The notes beneath the pieces are model-generated. The model ran no database searches and was not told the origin of the DNA. It worked only from the letters and a program-made list of their open reading frames with translations. A stretch of 38,637 bases of DNA from Actinomadura sp. KC216 (GTDB taxonomy: Bacteria; Actinomycetota; Actinomycetes; Streptosporangiales; Streptosporangiaceae). Of the stretch, positions 24,378-33,052 are shown one piece after another. A program made the translations under genes and the position numbers. The stretch spans positions 1-38,637 of the forward strand of contig NZ_SMJX01000049.1 in NCBI RefSeq assembly GCF_004348535.1, in the 5' to 3' direction. Numbering within the stretch: the stretch's first letter is position 1; the number at the start of each line of letters is the position of its first letter.

Positions 24378-25688
24378 TCACGGGGTGCTGTCTGAGGAGT
24401 GTTGGTTCGCCGCTCGGCATGGATCGCGCTCATAGGGGGTCGGTCCGCTCCCCGGATTGCCCGCGAGGCGCGGCTTTCCGGCGCTGAAGGACAGGGCCGC
24501 CTGGACGACGCATATCGCCATGAGGACCGATACCGGTGTGGTCCAGGAGTCGGTGACGTCTCGCAGCACGCCGATGGTGAACGGGCCGAGGGCGGCGAGG
24601 AGGTAGCCGGCGCTCTGCGCCATCGCCGACAGGGTGGCGGTATCCGTCGCGGTGCGGGTTCGCATGCTGAACAGCGCCAGGGTCAGGGGGAACACGCCGC
24701 CGCCGATGCCGATGAGCACTGCCCAGAGCCAGGGGACCGACTCCGGGCGGAGCAGGAGGCCGGCCAGGCCGACGATCTGGACGGCGGTCATCCCCGCGCC
24801 GAGGGATCCCTGCCGCCGTAGCCGTGCCGCCAGGACCGGGACGACGAAGTACACCGGGACGCCGACGAGGAGCGCGACGGCCAGGAGCGTGCCGGCCTCG
24901 CCGGGTGCGAAGCCGGCGTCGATGTAGATGGTCGGCAGCCAGGCCATGACGACGAAGGCGAGGACGGACTGGGTCGCGAAGAGGAGGGTGACCGCCCAGG
25001 CGACGGGGCTGCGGATCATGGCCGCCACCGGCGCGCGGGGTTCGGCCGGCGCGTGGCTCCGGCGCATCTGCGGCAGCCAGATCGCCAGAGCGGCGGCGGC
25101 GAGGACGGACCAGGCCGCGAGGCCGCCCCGCCAGCCGCCGGCGGCGTCGCCGATCGGCACGGTCGCGGCGGCGCCGATCGCGGCCCCGCCGGACATGGCG
25201 GCGCTGTAGGCGCCGGTGACCTCGCCGACGCGGGCCGGGAACTCAATCTTGACGATCACGGGGATCAGCACGTTGCCCACCGCGATGCCGGCGCAGGCGA
25301 CGAAGGTGCCGGCGAGGAGGGTGGCCTCGCCGGCGCCGACGCGGACCAGCTGCCCGGCCAGCAGCAGTCCGAGCGCGAGGCCGAGGCCGGTCTTCGCGCC
25401 CATGCGCCGGATGAGCCGGGGCGTCGCGAGGGCGACGCCGCCGAAGCACACGACCGGCAGGGTCGCGGCGGTCGACGTGGCGAGCGTGGACATCGCGAGA
25501 TCGCTGCGGGCCTGGTCGAGCACGGCTCCGAGGCTCGTCACCGCGACACGGAGGTTCACGGCGACGAGGACGACGGCGACCAGCACCAGCGCGGCGCGAG
25601 CGCGTGGCGCCGTGGCGGCGTGGCCGTCCATGCCGGACGGGTCGGACGGACGCCCCTTCGCCTCCGGGTGAGGGGGGTTCGTGGTCAC
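24378..25688 (-). CDS. MFS transporter, CynX/NimT-like
   Basis: A 436-residue membrane protein of about 12 helices starting at GTG 25688. The N-terminal charged segment (about 1-30) leads into helix 1 with LVLVAVVLVAVNLRVAVTSL, the hallmark of the CynX/NimT branch (an NLR motif at the end of helix 1). It also shows TLPVVCFGGVALATPRL, a GAKTGLGLALGLLLAG loop and a long central loop at about 205-220. CynX-type transporters move cyanate, nitroimidazoles or other small molecules. Downstream of the uridine-phosphorylase-like gene (gap 97 bases, same strand), a nucleobase or nucleoside-related solute is a plausible cargo. The last 30 residues are polar and probably disordered. Confidence 0.88.
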   Translation of the reverse strand: MTTNPPHPEAKGRPSDPSGMDGHAATAPRARAALVLVAVVLVAVNLRVAVTSLGAVLDQARSDLAMSTLATSTAATLPVVCFGGVALATPRLIRRMGAKTGLGLALGLLLAGQLVRVGAGEATLLAGTFVACAGIAVGNVLIPVIVKIEFPARVGEVTGAYSAAMSGGAAIGAAATVPIGDAAGGWRGGLAAWSVLAAAALAIWLPQMRRSHAPAEPRAPVAAMIRSPVAWAVTLLFATQSVLAFVVMAWLPTIYIDAGFAPGEAGTLLAVALLVGVPVYFVVPVLAARLRRQGSLGAGMTAVQIVGLAGLLLRPESVPWLWAVLIGIGGGVFPLTLALFSMRTRTATDTATLSAMAQSAGYLLAALGPFTIGVLRDVTDSWTTPVSVLMAICVVQAALSFSAGKPRLAGNPGSGPTPYERDPCRAANQHSSDSTP

Positions 25689-25785
25689 GTCGCGTCCCGT
25701 TCACCGAGGTTGCTCGGTGCTGCGCGGAACGCGGTGTGCGCCTGTGCGACCTGGCGGCCTCGGGCGGATGCGTCGTCCGGGTTCA

Positions 25786-26553
25786 TCACGCCCCGAGGGC
25801 GGGCTGCGGGACCGCGCCGGAGATGAGCGTGCGCACCGCGTCGACGGCGGTGGCGAACAGCGGGGCGGCGGAGGGGGCGGTGCCGGTGTCGATGGCGTCC
25901 TGGCTCCACATCATCACGACGCTCCCCGTGCGCACCTTGAGGACGGTGCCGACGATGAACACGGCGGCGGTCTCCATCTCCGAGCAGACGGCCCCGCCGC
26001 GGCGCCATGCCTCGAAACGCTCGGTCAGTGTGGATGCCAGCGGCATCCGCTCCGGTTCCGTCTCGCCGTAGTAGGAGTCCTTGGTGTGCGCGGGTCCGCA
26101 CGTGTACGGGACGCCCGCGCGGTCCGCGGCGTGGCGCAGCGCGAGCACCACGTCGATGTCCGCGACCGCCGGGAACTCGACCGGCAGGTACTGCCTGGTG
26201 GTGCCCTCGTCGCGGATCGCCGCGGTGAGGACGGCCAGCTCGCCGTTGCGGGTGTCGGGCCGCATCGTGCCCGACACGCCGACCCGGATCATCGTGTCCA
26301 CGCCGAGCCCGGCCAGTTCCTCCACGGCCAGGGCGGTGGACGGCCCGCCTACGCCGGTGGAGGTCACGATGACCGTCTCGCCGTCCGCCGTGCCGCGCCA
26401 GGTCTCGAACTCGCGGTTGCGGACGACGAACTCCGGGACGTCGAGGAGCGCGGCGATCTGGGCCACTTGGTCGGGGTTGCCGGGCAGGAGAGCGTACCGC
26501 CCCACGTCTCGGGCGTGAAGGTGCAGGTGGTGGGCCTGCTTGTCGGCGTTCAT
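25786..26553 (-). CDS. Uridine-phosphorylase-like nucleoside phosphorylase (NP-I family)
   Basis: A 255-residue enzyme. ATG 26553 (MNADKQAHH) follows GGAGGAA. Phosphate and ribose sites match E. coli Udp: LLPGNPDQV, NREFETWRG, STGVGGPSTALAVEELAGLG, MIRVGVSGT and CSEMETAAVF. The segment that in Udp carries the uracil-binding Gln166/Arg168 (PGQERYD) reads YYGETEPERMP here, so the base specificity may differ. The expected reaction is phosphorolysis of a nucleoside to base plus (deoxy)ribose-1-phosphate in the cytoplasm. It diverges from the FCD regulator, whose ABC importer and deaminase cluster lies beyond, and sits ahead of the CynX-like transporter. Confidence 0.9.
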   Translation of the reverse strand: MNADKQAHHLHLHARDVGRYALLPGNPDQVAQIAALLDVPEFVVRNREFETWRGTADGETVIVTSTGVGGPSTALAVEELAGLGVDTMIRVGVSGTMRPDTRNGELAVLTAAIRDEGTTRQYLPVEFPAVADIDVVLALRHAADRAGVPYTCGPAHTKDSYYGETEPERMPLASTLTERFEAWRRGGAVCSEMETAAVFIVGTVLKVRTGSVVMMWSQDAIDTGTAPSAAPLFATAVDAVRTLISGAVPQPALGA

Positions 26554-26588
26554 CCAGATTCCTCCGTACGTCAATTGCGGCCATACAG

Positions 26589-26622
26589 TGTCATAACCCG
26601 ACTACGTTCGTCACTATTGACA
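26589..26622. promoter_or_regulatory. Imperfect inverted repeat TGTCATA...TATTGACA (putative operator)
   Basis: TGTCATA (26589-26595) faces TATTGACA (26615-26622), whose reverse complement is TGTCAATA. The right arm overlaps the -35 box of the regulator promoter. A further GTCAATT lies at 26570. Binding by the adjacent FCD regulator would repress its own gene; this is inference. Confidence 0.4.
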
Positions 26623-26645
26623 TACGCGGACGAGACTCCTACGGT
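26617..26645 (+). promoter_or_regulatory. Consensus-like sigma-70 promoter for the FCD regulator
   Basis: -35 TTGACA at 26617-26622 and -10 TACGGT at 26640-26645, separated by exactly 17 bases. The predicted transcription start is near 26652, about 25 bases before the GTG start. The perfect -35 box is unusual for this GC-rich sequence. Confidence 0.65.
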
Positions 26646-26676
26646 TCCGGCACGGCCTGACGACGAGGAGGCAACC

Positions 26677-27423
26677 GTGCGGTACACGCCGGTGATGGAG
26701 TCCGCGCTTCTGGCGTTCATGAACGCTCAAGAGGGCCCCGTGGGAGCGCGGGCGGCCACCCGGCATCTGCGCGGACGCGGCTTCGACGTCAGCGAGTCGA
26801 CCGTCAGCCGGCTGCTCAACGACCTCGACGAGCGGGCACTCACCCTGTCCCTGGGAAAGAAGGGGCGGATCCTCACCGAGGAGGGGAGCCGCGTCGCGGC
26901 CAACCAGCAACTGGACAGCCGGCGGGAGTCGTCCTTCGCCGACGCCCTGGCCCTGCGCGATGTCCACGACCTGATCGACCACCTGATCGGGCGGCGGGGA
27001 ATCGAGCGCGAGGCCGCGCGGGCCGCCGCGCTCCGGGCGCGTCCGGACGAGCTCACCCGCCTCCGGGAGATGGTCGAGACGGGCGGCGAGGCACGCTGGC
27101 GGGAGCGGCTCGCCTTCCACAAGATGATCGGCCAGGCCTCGAACAACAAGCAGATCCAGGCGATCAGCACCACCCTGTTCGACGAGCGCCTCGACCTGCT
27201 CGAACGACTGCTCATCATGATCGGAATCAAGCAGGATGCACTGCTTCGGTGGGACCAGGAGCACCGCGACATCGTCGCGAGCATCTCGGACCGGGATGCG
27301 GACGGCGCCGAGCGGCTCATGGTCGTGCATCTCGACGGAATGATCCGTGAGACGGAGCACTTCGCCAACAGCGGAAACGCTCACGTCATCCACACGCTGC
27401 TCGCGGAAAACGACCTCGCGTAG
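26677..27423 (+). CDS. FCD-domain transcriptional regulator with RNase R-type winged helix
   Basis: A 248-residue regulator beginning at GTG 26677, with GAGGAGG ideally placed before it. The C-terminal part (about 90-230) is an all-helical FCD ligand domain, with [36 protein letters not shown] and a metal-type [25 protein letters not shown]. The N-terminus (about 1-70) is not a normal GntR domain. [20 protein letters not shown] and [13 protein letters not shown] resemble the RNase R/NrpR winged helix. It diverges from the phosphorylase gene and is followed after 56 bases by the ABC importer. It is therefore the likely regulator of the nucleobase uptake/deaminase operon. Confidence 0.85.
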   Translation: MRYTPVMESALLAFMNAQEGPVGARAATRHLRGRGFDVSESTVSRLLNDLDERALTLSLGKKGRILTEEGSRVAANQQLDSRRESSFADALALRDVHDLIDHLIGRRGIEREAARAAALRARPDELTRLREMVETGGEARWRERLAFHKMIGQASNNKQIQAISTTLFDERLDLLERLLIMIGIKQDALLRWDQEHRDIVASISDRDADGAERLMVVHLDGMIRETEHFANSGNAHVIHTLLAENDLA

Positions 27424-27479
27424 AGCGCTACCCCTTATCCCCACAGCGATCACGACGACGACTCTTTCGGGAGCACGAA

Positions 27480-28520
27480 ATGACCCACACCTGCACGCCG
27501 CCCGGCCTGGGCCGGCGCTCATTCCTCCGGGTCGCCGGCCGGGGCGCGGCCGTGGCCGCGGTCGGCTCGGCCGTCCCCTGGCTGGCCGCATGCGGCTCCA
27601 GCGCCGCCGGCGGCAAGGGCCGGTTCACGGTGAAGCTCGCCTGGATTCCGAACGCGGAGTACGCGGGAATCTTCGTCGGGGCCGAGGACGGGCTCTACAC
27701 CAAGCAGGGGCTCGACGTCGAGATCCTGCCGGGCGGGCCGAACTCCGCGGTCGTCCCCATGGTCACGACGGACCGCGTCGACCTCGGCGTCGAGGCGATC
27801 CCGGAGAACGTCGCCACCGCCGTCGCCCGCGGCTCGAAGCTGAAGATCGTCGGTGCCGGGCTGCTGAAGAGCCCCGAGTCCTGGATCTCGCTCGCCGACC
27901 GTCCGGTCAGGAACCCGAAGGAGATCGAGGGCAGGAAGCTCGGCATCACCCTGGCCGGGAAGAACACGGCCCTGGTGTTCATGAAGCGCAACGGCGTCGA
28001 CGTCAGCAAGGTGAAGCTGGTGCCGATCCAGTTCGATCCCGCGCCGCTCGCCGCACGCGAGGTGGACGCCATCTGGGGATTCGCGTCCAACCAGCCCGTG
28101 TCGTTGGCGTTGCGCGGGGTCAAGACGCACGTGATGCCGCTGGCCGACTTCGGGTTCAACCGGATGCAGAGCGTCTTCTTCGCGTCCCAGAAGACGCTGG
28201 ACGACCCCGCGGCCCGCGAGCGCGCCCGCAAGTTCATGACGGCCAGCAGGCTGGGCTGGGAGGCGGCGCTCCGCGACCAGCAGCACGCCGCCGACGTGAT
28301 CATCAAGAGGTACGGCGCGAAGCTCGGCCTGAAGCTCGACGAGCAGGCCAAATCGCTCGCCGCCATCGCGCCGTACGTCAAGGGCGACGGGTCCGGTACC
28401 GGGCCCAAGGGCCTGTTCTGGATGTCGGACGCGCTCATCGAGGAGACGATCACGAGCCTGACCAGCATCGGGATCAAGCTCGACAGGTCGCTGTTCACCA
28501 ACGAGCTGCTCGGGGGATGA
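27480..28520 (+). CDS. ABC importer substrate-binding lipoprotein (NMT1/THI5-like, Tat signal)
   Basis: A 346-residue solute-binding protein. The N-terminus [13 protein letters not shown] is a twin-arginine signal (Arg12-Arg13) and LAAC at 35-38 is a lipobox, so it is exported folded and anchored by lipid at Cys38. The mature part is an NMT1/THI5-like periplasmic-binding fold: [55 protein letters not shown] and [11 protein letters not shown]. This family binds thiamine pyrimidines, riboflavin, nucleobases or sulfonates. With a cytosine-deaminase-like gene downstream, a pyrimidine or related heterocycle is the most likely ligand. No TPP-type riboswitch was seen upstream. It is the first gene of a tightly packed operon. 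Confidence 0.92.
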   Translation: MTHTCTPPGLGRRSFLRVAGRGAAVAAVGSAVPWLAACGSSAAGGKGRFTVKLAWIPNAEYAGIFVGAEDGLYTKQGLDVEILPGGPNSAVVPMVTTDRVDLGVEAIPENVATAVARGSKLKIVGAGLLKSPESWISLADRPVRNPKEIEGRKLGITLAGKNTALVFMKRNGVDVSKVKLVPIQFDPAPLAAREVDAIWGFASNQPVSLALRGVKTHVMPLADFGFNRMQSVFFASQKTLDDPAARERARKFMTASRLGWEAALRDQQHAADVIIKRYGAKLGLKLDEQAKSLAAIAPYVKGDGSGTGPKGLFWMSDALIEETITSLTSIGIKLDRSLFTNELLGG

Positions 28521-29368
28521 GGCCCGCCATGCCGGACGAGAGAACGCTGCCGGACACCGAGAAGGCCCGCGCCACCCCGGACGGCGCCCAGACCTCCGAG
28601 GGGATTCGCACGAGCGGCCTGAAGAAGACGTTCGCCGGGAAAGGGGCGGCCGTCGAGGCGCTGCGCGAGTTCTCCTTCGAGTCGCGCCGCGGCGAGTTCG
28701 TCGGGCTGCTGGGGCCGTCCGGGTGCGGCAAGTCAACGGTCCTGCGGATGCTGGCCGACCTGGAGACGCCCACCGCCGGGACTGTCACGGTCCACGGCCG
28801 GACGCCGCGCGAGCTGCGCGAGGGGCACGGCGTCGGCATCGCGTTCCAGGACGCGGGCCTGCTGCCGTGGCGGAGCGTGGAGGCGAACATCCGGCTCCCG
28901 CAGGAGGTGGCCGGTCGCCGCGACGGCGCCGCGGTCGCCGACCTGATCCGGCTCGTCGGCCTCACGGGGTTCGAGAAGGCGCGGCCGTCGCAGCTGTCCG
29001 GAGGCATGCGCCAGCGGGTGTCGCTGGCCCGGTCCCTGGTCACCGACCCCGAACTCCTGCTGCTGGACGAGCCGTTCGGGGCCCTGGACGACCTGACCCG
29101 CCAGCGGCTCAACTTCGAGCTGCAGCGGATCTGGGCCGAGCGGGGCACGACCACGGTGCTGGTCACCCATGGCATCGCCGAGGCCGTGCTGCTCTCGGAC
29201 ACCGTCGTCCTGATGTCACCCCGTCCTGGAACGATCCTCGACGTCGTCCGCGTCGACCTGCCGAGGCCGCGCACCCCCGAGATCCTGCAGGACGCCGCGT
29301 TCCACGCGCTGTGCGACGAGCTGTCGGAGAAGCTGTTCACCAGCCGCGAGAACGGGACCGCTCCATGA
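28517..29368 (+). CDS. ABC importer ATP-binding subunit
   Basis: A 283-residue ATPase of the SsuB/TauB/ThiZ group. Start ATG 28517 overlaps the substrate-binding gene stop by 4 bases; an internal ATG at 28529 is possible. Walker A is GPSGCGKST (66-74), the Q loop is [12 protein letters not shown], the signature is [15 protein letters not shown], and Walker B is [13 protein letters not shown]. The switch histidine is in [14 protein letters not shown]. The LLPWRSV after the Q loop is characteristic of this nitrate/sulfonate/taurine/pyrimidine transporter class. The 30-residue N-terminal extension is low complexity and polar. It works as a dimer on the inner face of the membrane with the fused permease that follows. 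Confidence 0.94.
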   Translation: MRPAMPDERTLPDTEKARATPDGAQTSEGIRTSGLKKTFAGKGAAVEALREFSFESRRGEFVGLLGPSGCGKSTVLRMLADLETPTAGTVTVHGRTPRELREGHGVGIAFQDAGLLPWRSVEANIRLPQEVAGRRDGAAVADLIRLVGLTGFEKARPSQLSGGMRQRVSLARSLVTDPELLLLDEPFGALDDLTRQRLNFELQRIWAERGTTTVLVTHGIAEAVLLSDTVVLMSPRPGTILDVVRVDLPRPRTPEILQDAAFHALCDELSEKLFTSRENGTAP

Positions 29369-31002
29369 GCGCCGCCGCCCGGCCCCGCACCGCGCGCCTG
29401 GGCGCCCGGACTCGCATCGCGGGTCTGCGGCACGTCGTCCCGCCGCTTCTGACGGTCGCGGTCCTGGCCATCGCGTGGCAGGTGATGTCGCTCGGCGGGC
29501 TCGGGTCGCTGGTGCCGCCGCCCGCCGACGTGCTCGCGCAGATGCGGGACGACGCCGGCTACTACGTGCCGAACGCGACCGTCACCATGTCGTCCGCGTT
29601 GCAGGGGTACCTCTGGGGCAACGGCATAGCGATCGCGCTGGCGCTGTGCACGCTGCCGTTCCCCCGCGTCCAGGCGCTGTTCGAGCGGGTCGCGGTCGGC
29701 GCCATCGCGCTGCCGCTCATCGCCATCGCCCCGCTGCTCGCGATCGCCTTCCGCGGCAACGTCCCGAGCGTGATCCTCGCCGCCCAGGCCGTGGTCTTCA
29801 CCACCCTGGTCGCCGCCATCCTCGGCCTGGGCAGTGTCGACCGGACCTCGGTCGACGTGGTGCGCGCCGCCGGCGGCTCGGAGTGGACGATGATCCGCAA
29901 GGTGCGGCTGCCCGCCGCGATCCCGAGCCTCGTCGGCGGCCTCCAGGTCGCGGCGCCCAGCGCCATCCTCGGCGCGATCATCGGGGAGTACATGGGCGGC
30001 GAGGAGGGGCTCGGGGTCGCGATGATCCAGGCCCAGGGCGCGTTCGACGTCCCCCGCGCCTGGGGCCTGGCGATCGTGACCTCGCTACTGGCCGCCGTCG
30101 CGTTCCTGATATTGCCGCTGGTCGTGCGGCTGATCCTGCCGTGGACCCGCTCGGCGGACACCGTCCTGGACGCGCGGGCGGCCCGCCCCGGCCGGCGCGA
30201 CGCGCGCCGGACCGCCCGGGTGCTGCGCGCCGCCTTCGCCGCGGTCGGGACGCTGGCGGGCGTCGTGCTCGGCTGGTGGCTGCTCGTCCTCGTCGTCCCA
30301 GGCGGCACCGAGGTCGCGCGGGGCCCGCTGGAGGTCGCGCCCTACTTCGCCACCGGCGACACCCAGCTGGTCACCGCCTCCGGTGAGGCGGAGGCGCCGC
30401 TGCCGTACATGCTGTCGTCACTGCTGCGCACCCTCGGCGACGCGGGCGTCGGCTTCCTGGTCGGGCTGGTCCTCGCGGTGGCGATGGCGGTGGTCGCGCA
30501 CGAGTTCCCGGTGATCGAGCGGGTGCTGATGCCCATCTCGATCGCCCTCCGGTCGATCCCGATCGTGGCCGCGATGCCGCTGCTCGCGCTCATGTTCGGG
30601 CGGGGGATCGTCGCCGTGACGATCCTGATCGCGGTGATGACGTTCTTCCCGATCCTCGTCAACGTCCTGCTCGCGATGAGAGCGGTCCCGCGCAGCGCCG
30701 TGGACCTGCTCACCGCCGTCGGAGCGGGACGCAGGGACCACCTGACGAAGCTCCTCATCCCGTACGCGCTGCCGGCGCTGCTGGCCTCGGTCAAGATCGC
30801 GCTGCCGCTGTCCATCGGCGCGGCCATGGTCGCGGAATGGCTCGCCACCGGCTACGGGCTGGGCGCCTCCATGACCGTCGCCGCGACCCTGTCGGACTAC
30901 GACTTCGTCTGGGGCGGGGTCGCCATCGTCCTGCTGGCCTCGCTCATGGCCTACCGCCTGGCCGGCGCGCTGGAGGACATCGCGCTCAGCCGCCTCGAGT
31001 AA
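29365..31002 (+). CDS. Fused double-domain ABC importer permease (SsuC-like tandem)
   Basis: A 545-residue membrane protein whose ATG overlaps the ATPase stop by 4 bases. It contains two BPD-type permease domains in one chain. The first is about 25-265, with its EAA-loop equivalent [21 protein letters not shown]. The second is about 285-540, with [21 protein letters not shown]. They are joined by a basic linker ([15 protein letters not shown]). Family members are usually about 260-residue homodimers, so this is a duplication and fusion. The first periplasmic loop of domain 2 is enlarged ([18 protein letters not shown]). One polypeptide would supply the whole channel for the binding protein and ATPase encoded just before it. 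Confidence 0.92.
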   Translation: MSAAARPRTARLGARTRIAGLRHVVPPLLTVAVLAIAWQVMSLGGLGSLVPPPADVLAQMRDDAGYYVPNATVTMSSALQGYLWGNGIAIALALCTLPFPRVQALFERVAVGAIALPLIAIAPLLAIAFRGNVPSVILAAQAVVFTTLVAAILGLGSVDRTSVDVVRAAGGSEWTMIRKVRLPAAIPSLVGGLQVAAPSAILGAIIGEYMGGEEGLGVAMIQAQGAFDVPRAWGLAIVTSLLAAVAFLILPLVVRLILPWTRSADTVLDARAARPGRRDARRTARVLRAAFAAVGTLAGVVLGWWLLVLVVPGGTEVARGPLEVAPYFATGDTQLVTASGEAEAPLPYMLSSLLRTLGDAGVGFLVGLVLAVAMAVVAHEFPVIERVLMPISIALRSIPIVAAMPLLALMFGRGIVAVTILIAVMTFFPILVNVLLAMRAVPRSAVDLLTAVGAGRRDHLTKLLIPYALPALLASVKIALPLSIGAAMVAEWLATGYGLGASMTVAATLSDYDFVWGGVAIVLLASLMAYRLAGALEDIALSRLE

Positions 31003-31058
31003 TCGGAACGCACAACCATTCACGGTCCCGGACACCGGGAAGTACGAGAAGGCGAATC

Positions 31059-32261
31059 ATGTCGAGAATCATCCTGTCCAACGTCCGTGTGAACGGCGCC
31101 GGCGACCCGCAGGTCATCACCGTCGCCGACGGGACGATCCATGCCGTCGGCACGGAGCCGCCGGCCGACCTCGGCCCGGCCGACCACGTCGAAGACCTCG
31201 CCGGGCAGATCGTCCTGCCGGGCTTCGTCGACGGCCACGCCCACGCCGACAAGAGCCTGTGGGGCGAGCCGTGGGTCCGGCGGACGTCGGAGCCGATCAC
31301 CATGGAGCAGATGTTCGACGACCAGCTGCGGCAGTGGGCGGAGACCACGACACCGGTCGCCACCCGAGCGCGCACCTTCCTCGACATGTGCGTCGCCTAC
31401 GGCTCGACGTCCATCCGGACCTTCACCGACGTGGCGCCCGAGATCGGCCTCGACGGCGTCCACGGCCTGCTCCAGGTGCGCGAGGAGATGGCCGACCTCG
31501 CGGACCTGCAGATCGTCGCCTTTCCCCAGCTCGGCATCCTGCGGAAGCCCGGCACCGCCGAACTGCTCGAACAGGCCCTGCGCGCCGGAGCCGACGCGAT
31601 CGGCGGGCTGGACCCCGCCGGCGTCGACGGCGACGCGGCACGCCAGCTCGACATCGTCTTCGGCCTCGCCGAGAAGCACCAGGTGCCGGTGGACTTCCAC
31701 GCGCACGAGTCCGGCGAGCTCGGCATCTGGCTCATCGAGCGGATCGCCGAGCGGGTCAAGGCACTGGGCATGCAGGGCAAGGTCAGCCTCTGCGACGTAT
31801 TCAGCCTGGCCGAACCGACACCGTCGCAGTTCGAGCGGCTGGCGTCGGTGCTCGCCGACGCGGACATCGCCGTCGCCGTCGGCGTGCACGGGCTCCTGCC
31901 GGTGCCCGACGTCAAGGCCCTGCACGCGATGGGCGTGCGGATGTGCCTCGGCTCCGACTCCGCCCGCAGCCGCTGGTCGCCGTGGGGCGAAGGCGACATC
32001 CTCGCCAGGGCGATGTTCATGGCCTACAAGCGCTACTGGCGCAGGGACGAGGACCTGGAGTTCGCGGTCACCATGGGCACGACCCTGGGCCGCGAGGTCC
32101 TCGGCGCCCCGCCGTGCGACCTCAAGCCCGGGGACGTCGCCGATCTCGTGATCCTCCCGGGCGAGGCGATCGGCGAGATCGTCGTGACCCCACCGCAACG
32201 AACGCTCGTCATGAAGCGCGGGAAGATCGTCGCCCGCTCCGGAACTCTGGTGCGCCCATGA
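31059..32261 (+). CDS. Cytosine-deaminase-like amidohydrolase
   Basis: A 400-residue TIM-barrel hydrolase. ATG 31059 ([10 protein letters not shown]) follows GAGAAGG. It resembles E. coli CodA: HxH ligands His60/His62 ([12 protein letters not shown]), Gln in VAFPQLGIL, His214 and Glu217 in [10 protein letters not shown], and Asp300 in [11 protein letters not shown]. CodA His246, close to the hydrolytic water, is replaced by Asp246 in [13 protein letters not shown]. So it probably deaminates or hydrolyses a heterocycle or cyclic amide, but cytosine itself is not assured. It ends with a 4-base overlap with the purine nucleoside phosphorylase and follows the ABC importer after 56 bases. Uptake by that importer and cleavage here is the likely scheme. 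Confidence 0.87.
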   Translation: MSRIILSNVRVNGAGDPQVITVADGTIHAVGTEPPADLGPADHVEDLAGQIVLPGFVDGHAHADKSLWGEPWVRRTSEPITMEQMFDDQLRQWAETTTPVATRARTFLDMCVAYGSTSIRTFTDVAPEIGLDGVHGLLQVREEMADLADLQIVAFPQLGILRKPGTAELLEQALRAGADAIGGLDPAGVDGDAARQLDIVFGLAEKHQVPVDFHAHESGELGIWLIERIAERVKALGMQGKVSLCDVFSLAEPTPSQFERLASVLADADIAVAVGVHGLLPVPDVKALHAMGVRMCLGSDSARSRWSPWGEGDILARAMFMAYKRYWRRDEDLEFAVTMGTTLGREVLGAPPCDLKPGDVADLVILPGEAIGEIVVTPPQRTLVMKRGKIVARSGTLVRP

Positions 32262-33052
32262 ACGCTTTCGCCTTGGCGCGGGCCGCCGCGGAGGAGTTGC
32301 GCGCCCGCGCGTCCGTGGACTCCTTCGACGTCGCCCTCGTGATGGGCTCTGGGTGGGTCCCGGCCGCCGACGCGCTCGGTCGGCCGTCTACGGACGTGCT
32401 GGTCACCGAGCTGCCGGGGTTCGCGCCTCCGGCTGCCGAGGGGCATGCGGGTCGTGTCCGGGTCGTGGACGTCGCGGGGCGCCGCGCTTTGGTGTTCCTG
32501 GGCCGGACGCACCTGTATGAGGGGCACGGTGTCGATGCGGTCGTCCATCCCGTCCGGACGGCGCTGGCCGCCGGGGTGACCACGATGGTGCTCACGAACG
32601 CGGCGGGCGGGCTGCGGCCCGAGCACCAGAGGGTCGGCGAGCCGGTGCTGATCTGCGACCACCTGAACCTGTCGGGCGCCAACCCGCTGACCGGCGCGAC
32701 GTTCCTGGACCTGACCGAGGCCTACTCCGGGCGGCTCAGGACCCTCGCCAAAGAGGTCGACCCGACGCTGTCGGAGGGGGTGTACGCGGCGTTGCGGGGC
32801 CCGACGTATGAGACGCCCGCCGAGATCCGGATGCTGCGCACGCTGGGCGCGGACCTGATCGGCATGTCGACCGTCCTGGAGACGATCGAGGCCCGCCGCG
32901 GCGGCGCCGACGTGCTGGGGATCTCGCTGGTCACCAACATCGCGGCCGGGCTGGCCGGCGAGCCCCTCGACCACGAGGAGGTCCTGGCGGCCGGACGCGC
33001 GTCCGCCGGACGGATGGGGTCCCTCCTGGCGACCGTCCTGGCCAAGCTGTGA
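32258..33052 (+). CDS. punA: Purine nucleoside phosphorylase (trimeric PNP)
   Basis: A 264-residue enzyme starting at ATG 32258, with a 4-base overlap to the deaminase-like gene. It matches the trimeric PNP family: [12 protein letters not shown] (phosphate loop), [60 protein letters not shown] and [11 protein letters not shown]. The base-binding Glu (PAE) and Asn (SLVTN) and the His in EPLDHEEV are all present, so activity on inosine and guanosine is expected. It yields hypoxanthine or guanine plus ribose-1-phosphate, the substrate for the mutase encoded next. The adenosine deaminase gene about 2.3 kb downstream would feed it with inosine. Confidence 0.94.
   Translation: MNAFALARAAAEELRARASVDSFDVALVMGSGWVPAADALGRPSTDVLVTELPGFAPPAAEGHAGRVRVVDVAGRRALVFLGRTHLYEGHGVDAVVHPVRTALAAGVTTMVLTNAAGGLRPEHQRVGEPVLICDHLNLSGANPLTGATFLDLTEAYSGRLRTLAKEVDPTLSEGVYAALRGPTYETPAEIRMLRTLGADLIGMSTVLETIEARRGGADVLGISLVTNIAAGLAGEPLDHEEVLAAGRASAGRMGSLLATVLAKL

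Noticed and set aside
24138..24435. Small plus-strand frames between MerR and the CynX-like gene
   Set aside because: They overlap the CynX 3' end or lack start signals and show no recognisable domain.
27424..27479. Thiamine-pyrophosphate or other riboswitch before the NMT1-type importer
   Set aside because: The gap is only 56 bases and lacks the conserved TPP core motifs.
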